A model generated the notes under the pieces. It saw only the letters and a list, made by a program, of their open reading frames with translations. It had not been told where the DNA came from and made no database searches. Shown here piece after piece: positions 49,401 through 55,400 of a stretch of DNA of 64,000 bases. Position numbers and translations under genes: made by a program. This stretch comes from Liolophura sinensis (Eukaryota > Mollusca > Polyplacophora > Chitonida > Chitonidae): NCBI RefSeq assembly GCF_032854445.1, contig NC_088299.1:411001-475000 (forward strand), given 5' to 3'. Within the stretch, counting starts at the first letter, position 1; the number at the start of each line of letters is the position of its first letter.

Positions 49401-52400
49401 TTTACTCTTCAAGCAAATGGCAGTTGTGAATCCTTTGTCATACTGCTACTGTTGTGATATGGCTTATATTTATTACACTGGATCGAGTTTGCAGAGATTT
49501 CAAATTTCAGTTGAGTTTGTGGTAAAGTAACTTTTGTACTGTTTCTGGCTGTAAAGGCAAACTACTGTCACGGCTGATTGTTTAGTATTAGCATTTGGGG
49601 ATCACTTGGTTAAAGTAGATGTCTCAGCTGCATTCTAAAAAATTAAATTAAATTATTTTTGTGGACAGTTTAATGGTCTTTTATCTGACATATACTGTGC
49701 TTTCTTTGCCTTTAACAAAATCAACTCTCCGGCTGTACGTGGGAAGGTCTGACAGCAAGCTGCGGATGGTCATGGGTTTCCCCTTGGCTCTGCCCAGTTT
49801 CCACACACCATAATGCTGGCCGCCGTCGTATAAGTGAAATATTCTTGAGTGCAGCGTAAAACACCAATCAAATAAATAAATAAACAAAATTAAGCTGGGC
49901 TGAGTCTTAAGCTTAACCGTCATAGTTGTAGCATTGGTGTATATCATCACCAGTTGCTTTTCTTTGTCCCTCATATGACCTGTTCAGGGCATATTTCTCA
50001 CAGTAGCAGTTTCAATGGGTGTTGAACAATGACGCACTTTAACCAGACCACTGGTTTAAATTAAATTATGAATCATTCTTATAACTGCATTAACAATACC
50101 ATTCATAAAAATATATATATTGTGTTTTAGTTTGCTGCATAATAAATAGGTTATTGAATATAAAATATAGGTTGGTGTGGACTCACAGGCTTGTTTACAC
50201 TTCAGCGCCACATCAACTTCTATTTATTCAAAAACCTATTTATTACGCACCAAACATAAGTTAATTCTAATGAATTAATTTTAACAGAATAAAAGAGTAT
50301 ATATTTTTACAAATGGCGCAAGAAGAGATAAAATGTGGTGTCCTTAAATGACACGATGGCATGATCACCAGAAGATCTGCAAACGTGGGAGGTATACAAT
50401 AATAATTATAATAATATTAATAATAAATTTATCATTAATACATGAAAGATTCTTGAGTATTGTATGCAGACCCAGTCACTTGTAATTGAACAAAGCAATT
50501 GAATAGTTTTACCATTCTGCATATTGAACGCATGTAGTGCAGCTGGTTGCTTACCACAGCTGATGCGTGGAAAGTGCAGCTGGTTGCTTACCACAGCTGA
50601 TGCATGGAAAGTGCAGCTGGGTGGCAGATGCAGATATTGACCATGTTCCCATTAACCTTACAGACTGTGTGTAACCTGCCCCTGTATTCATGCCAGCCCA
50701 CAGCCCTAGCGTTCACCCCAGACTCAGATAATCTTGTCCTTGCCTATGCAGACCAGATGGTAAGTTATAAGTGATGTTTGGAAAAGTATTTGTGATTTTT
50801 GAAGGTGCTACCCTAAAGCCAAGGACAGACCATAAGCCATATAGTGTAACTTTGTGTAATCCCCCAAAAGCACTTGTGACTGTCTAAAAGCTGGACAATA
50901 AACTCTGGTTAAGGGCGCATCAGTCTTCCAAAGGGCACAAGCTGTCTGCTGAGAATAGCATCCAGAAAGTTTTCCAGCCTGTGGACAAGAGTTTGCATTA
51001 GCACGGAATTTTAAATTATTTTGATTGAAAAGTCACGAAAGGCATCACTGGGCCTCGTTTGTGAAATAAACGTTCTGTAGAAAAAATCGTGGTGGCCAGG
51101 TGCAAGCAGTCACTGTCAGATGATGTCTGGGCAAAAATGTTTACAGGGAATGATAAAACATTTTGTTTATAAAGCCATTGACTGTGTTGTGTGAGCCTCT
51201 AATGTGATAACTATTCAAACAAATCCTGTCCTCTGATATACCGGACTAACGTGGAGTATGTGACAGTGTCTCGGTTGAATGAAAATTTCCAATATGAAAA
51301 CGCGTGAAAAGGAAAGTTATTCCTCAAGTTGATAAATTATAAATAAAGTCAGCGCCAAAATCTGCTGTGGGCAACTCCATTTTGCTTAAGAACTAGTCCT
51401 GAAGTCTTCTGTGTTAGGAGGAGAATTGTCGTCGGAAACCGCCTAAGTACAGTTCGTACATTTCTGATGGAGAACTCTTCCCAGAAGGTAGCGAACAGTA
51501 CAGTTTGTTTTCCGCCTAATGATAGGGACACCGGAATGTTGGACGTAGGTTCCGAGTTTACACAAACAAGCCGGCAGTCTTAACGACTCTCATTGGCTGA
51601 GAGACAACACACCCCCAGCATAACTTACAGAGTGTTAAGGATGGAGGACCCAGTGTACTCGGCGATCTATGCCAGCTTTGTTGTTTTCAGACTTTACGTG
51701 TGTTGTGAGGAAAAATCGCAAAATTATGCAGCAGGCACCACCAGATAAAAAAAATGTGTTCTTTGCAGCCTAAAGTGTCATTTTTAAAGTTTTCTTCTCA
51801 TGTAATACTTTTTTCGATTTCATGTAGGGCCTGTACATGTAGGCTTACTAGTTGAGAGATCTGCACATCTCATTGTCAGTGATTGACCCCACATTAGAAG
51901 GATTACCAAGCAGAGCTGCTAAGTGCCATGCAGGGTAATGAAATAGGCAGGTGGCTAATCATTCTCTTCTGTAATTTTCCCGCCAACTCAGATCGTGGGA
52001 ATAAGACAACGATAAACCACGTGCGAAACTTACGAAGGCTGTTACATACATGTACAGCTGAAAGCTTATGTTCTACAAAAAAAATACTTAGTCTGAGAGG
52101 TACTACCTGTATATATTTACTTATCTGATTAACCAGTACTCCTGTGATAGAAGCCAGTACTGTACTGCCACAATAATCTGGATCAGGCCAAGTACTAACT
52201 AGCCTTTCACGGAGCATCATGTCTGGTGTCTTAAGCATGTGATTCCAGTGAAGCAGCACCATAATAGTGTTGACACTGGGACTGGTCTTCCACAAGGTGA
52301 CTGAGAATAAGATTGAAAGTGATGACAAACAAACCATCAAGTTGTACACTCATGCACCTGTAATGAATGTGGTCATTATTTCTGCCGGTTTGGTTGTGGA

Positions 52401-55400
52401 TCTGCCAGGGTTTAAGCTGAGTGGGATCTCACTGGATAATCAGTAAACAGCCAATTTGTGCTGTTTTACATTTGTTGGAAAACCACTTGTCTTCCGAAAG
52501 TTTTTCTGTAATTTACAAAAGGTTGCTTGTTTATCCCAGGGACTACAGTCTCCTGCAAGCATAGAACTGACCCCCATCGTATATCTGAAAAATTCTTAAA
52601 TATTGGGGGCCTCCGTGGCTAATCAAATAATAATAAATCAGAAATCTTAAATATTGTTTTTAAGAGCACAAAGCAGCAGTCAATATATCACGGTAAAATA
52701 ATCATATTATTGAATGCAGCAGGTGCCGATTTTCATGTGACTGTTTTACAGGTGCTGGAGTACTGTGTGGCTGAGGAGGAATACACTGCCTGGTGCAGGG
52801 AACATCTGAGGAAAGCCCACCCACAGTGGATGAGGCGTACCAGCAAGATCTACTGGATAGACTTCAACCCACAAGCCCCCCACCAGATCCTGTTGCATGA
52901 TGAACAGATGCTCTGTGTCCTTGACAAGTCACAGGTTAGAAAAGTATAAGAGAAATAGGATAGATCGAAATCAAGAGTTCAATACACAACAGTCTGGCTG
53001 TCTCTGTTCATTTGGACAGAAATCTGAAATAGTTGCTCAGTCAAGTGTTCAATCCACAACAGTTTGGTTGTATCTATCTGTTCATTTCGATACATCTATT
53101 CCCAGCTGTAGACACGGAATTCTCCCATTTTCACACATTGTGAGACCATGGTGAATACAAGCTGATGGCAGTGCTTGTGGAGCCATTGCCTCCGTCATCT
53201 ATGAATATGGTGCGCATGCCTGTATGCCAGATGAAGGAAAGTTTGTCAATAACTTACCTAAGGTATCAGGTTTAACCTGGGCTCTTTGGTTTCCTCCATA
53301 TTTAATTACATCATATAGTAAAAATCCCTATTATGGTGTCAAGTGACTACCAAATTTATGAATAAATGAGTAAATTGAAGGGAAATCTGAAATTATTTTT
53401 GGCAGTTAAGAACTTGGCGAGATAGTGCAATGTTTGTATAGGGGCGAAGTGGTGGTGGTCAAGATGTCGAGTAAAACACGTGATAAAACTAAAACATTTT
53501 GCCAAACAAAGTTGTCCCCCCTAGTTCATGAAACACGGAATCCATCTGTGTTAGGCTCTGTTTATGTTCTGCTTCAGCCATTCCCAGACAGTAGCATCAA
53601 CATATACAGCAAATCCGCTTCGGAGAAGCATTCAGGGTGCGGCACATCGTCTGAGCATGCCTTCCACATATGCATGAAATACAAGGTAAGCGGATAGTCC
53701 AGATATGAGAAAGGCAGATACCTGTGGTATTGGGCTCCCAGTAAAACATCTGGTAGGGTATGGCAGAGAATCGGCCCCAGAGAGGTACATAAGAAAGCGC
53801 AAATTTCAAAATCCCAAGACAATTCTGTACATGTCCCAATCGGAGGTATAAACCTAAGCACCCCTATACATGTTATGGCAACAGAAGACACGAGTGCATA
53901 GGAATAAACCGCTAAATATGCACTATTGATCAAGAATGCCAACTTTTGGTGGATTTGATGCGCTGTGTTTTTAGTTTACCGTATGAAGATCAACATTAAC
54001 CAGAAAAATATTTTTACTGGAACTTTCATGCATAATTTCCTGCATGCTGTCAAAATTTCGTTTTGGTTAACTTTTATCTTCATATGTAAAATAAATTTTA
54101 TGTTATAAGTTTTGTCATTTCCTGCAGGCTGTCAAAATTTCGTTTTGGTTAACTTTTATCTTCATATGTAAAATAAATTTTATGTTATAAGTTTTGTCAT
54201 TTCCTGCAGGCTGTCAAAATTTCGTTTTGGTTAACTTTTATCTTCATATGTAAAATAAATTTTATGTTATAAGTTTTGTCATTTCCTGCAGGCTGTCAAA
54301 ATTTCGTTTTGGTTAACTTTTATCTTCATATGTAAAATAAATTTTATGTTATAAGTTTTGTCATTTCCTGCAGGCTGTCAAAATTTCGTTTTGGTTAACT
54401 TTTATCTTCATATGTAAAATAAATTTTATGTTATAAGTTTTGTCATTTCCTGCAGGCTGTCAAAATTTCGTTTTGGTTAACTTTTATCTTCATATGTAAA
54501 ATAAATTTTATGTTATAAGTTTTGTCATTTCCTGCAGGCTGTCAAAATTTCGTTTTGGTTAACTTTTATCTTCATATGTAAAATAAATTTTATGTTATAA
54601 GTTTTGTCATTTCCTGCAGGCTGTCAAAATTTCGTTTTGGTTAACTTTTATCTTCATATGTAAAATAAATTTTATGTTATAAGTTTTGTCATTTCCTGCA
54701 GGCTGTCAAAATTTCGTTTTGGTTAACTTTTATCTTCATATGTAAAATAAATTTTATGTTATAAGTTTTGTCATTTCCTGCAGGCTGTCAAAATTTCGTT
54801 TTGGTTAACTTTTATCTTCATATGTAAAATAAATTTTATGTTATAAGTTTTGTCATTTCCTGCAGGCTGTCAAAATTTCGTTTTGGTTAACTTTTATCTT
54901 CATATGTAAAATAAATTTTATGTTATAAGTTTTGTCATTTCCTGCAGGCTGTCAAAATTTCGTTTTGGTTAACTTTTATCTTCATATGTAAAATAAATTT
55001 TATGTTATAAGTTTTGTCATTTCCTGCAGGCTGTCAAAATTTCGTTTTGGTTAACATTTATCTTCATATGTAAAATAAATTTTATGTTATAAGTTTTGTC
55101 ATTTCCTGCAGGCTGTCAAAATTTCGTTTTGGTTAACTTTTATCTTCATATGTAAAATAAATTTTATGTTATAAGTTTTGTCATTTCCTGCAGGCTGTCA
55201 AAATTTCGTTTTGGTTAACTTTTATCTTCATATGTAAAATAAATTTTATGTTATAAGTTTTGTCATTTCCTGCAGGCTGTCAAAATTTCGTTTTGGTTAA
55301 CTTTTATCTTCATATGTAAAATAAATTTTATGTTATAAGTTTTGTCATTTCCTGCAGGCTGTCAAAATTTCGTTGTGGTTAACATTTATCTTCATATGTA

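Noticed and set aside
51903-52349. 148-codon minus-strand open frame in UTP4 intron 15
   Set aside because: No recognisable domain, no splice context, and it overlaps a SINE fragment; probably chance.
53574-53942. 122-codon minus-strand open frame
   Set aside because: It is antisense to UTP4 exon 17 and into the intron, with no recognisable similarity.
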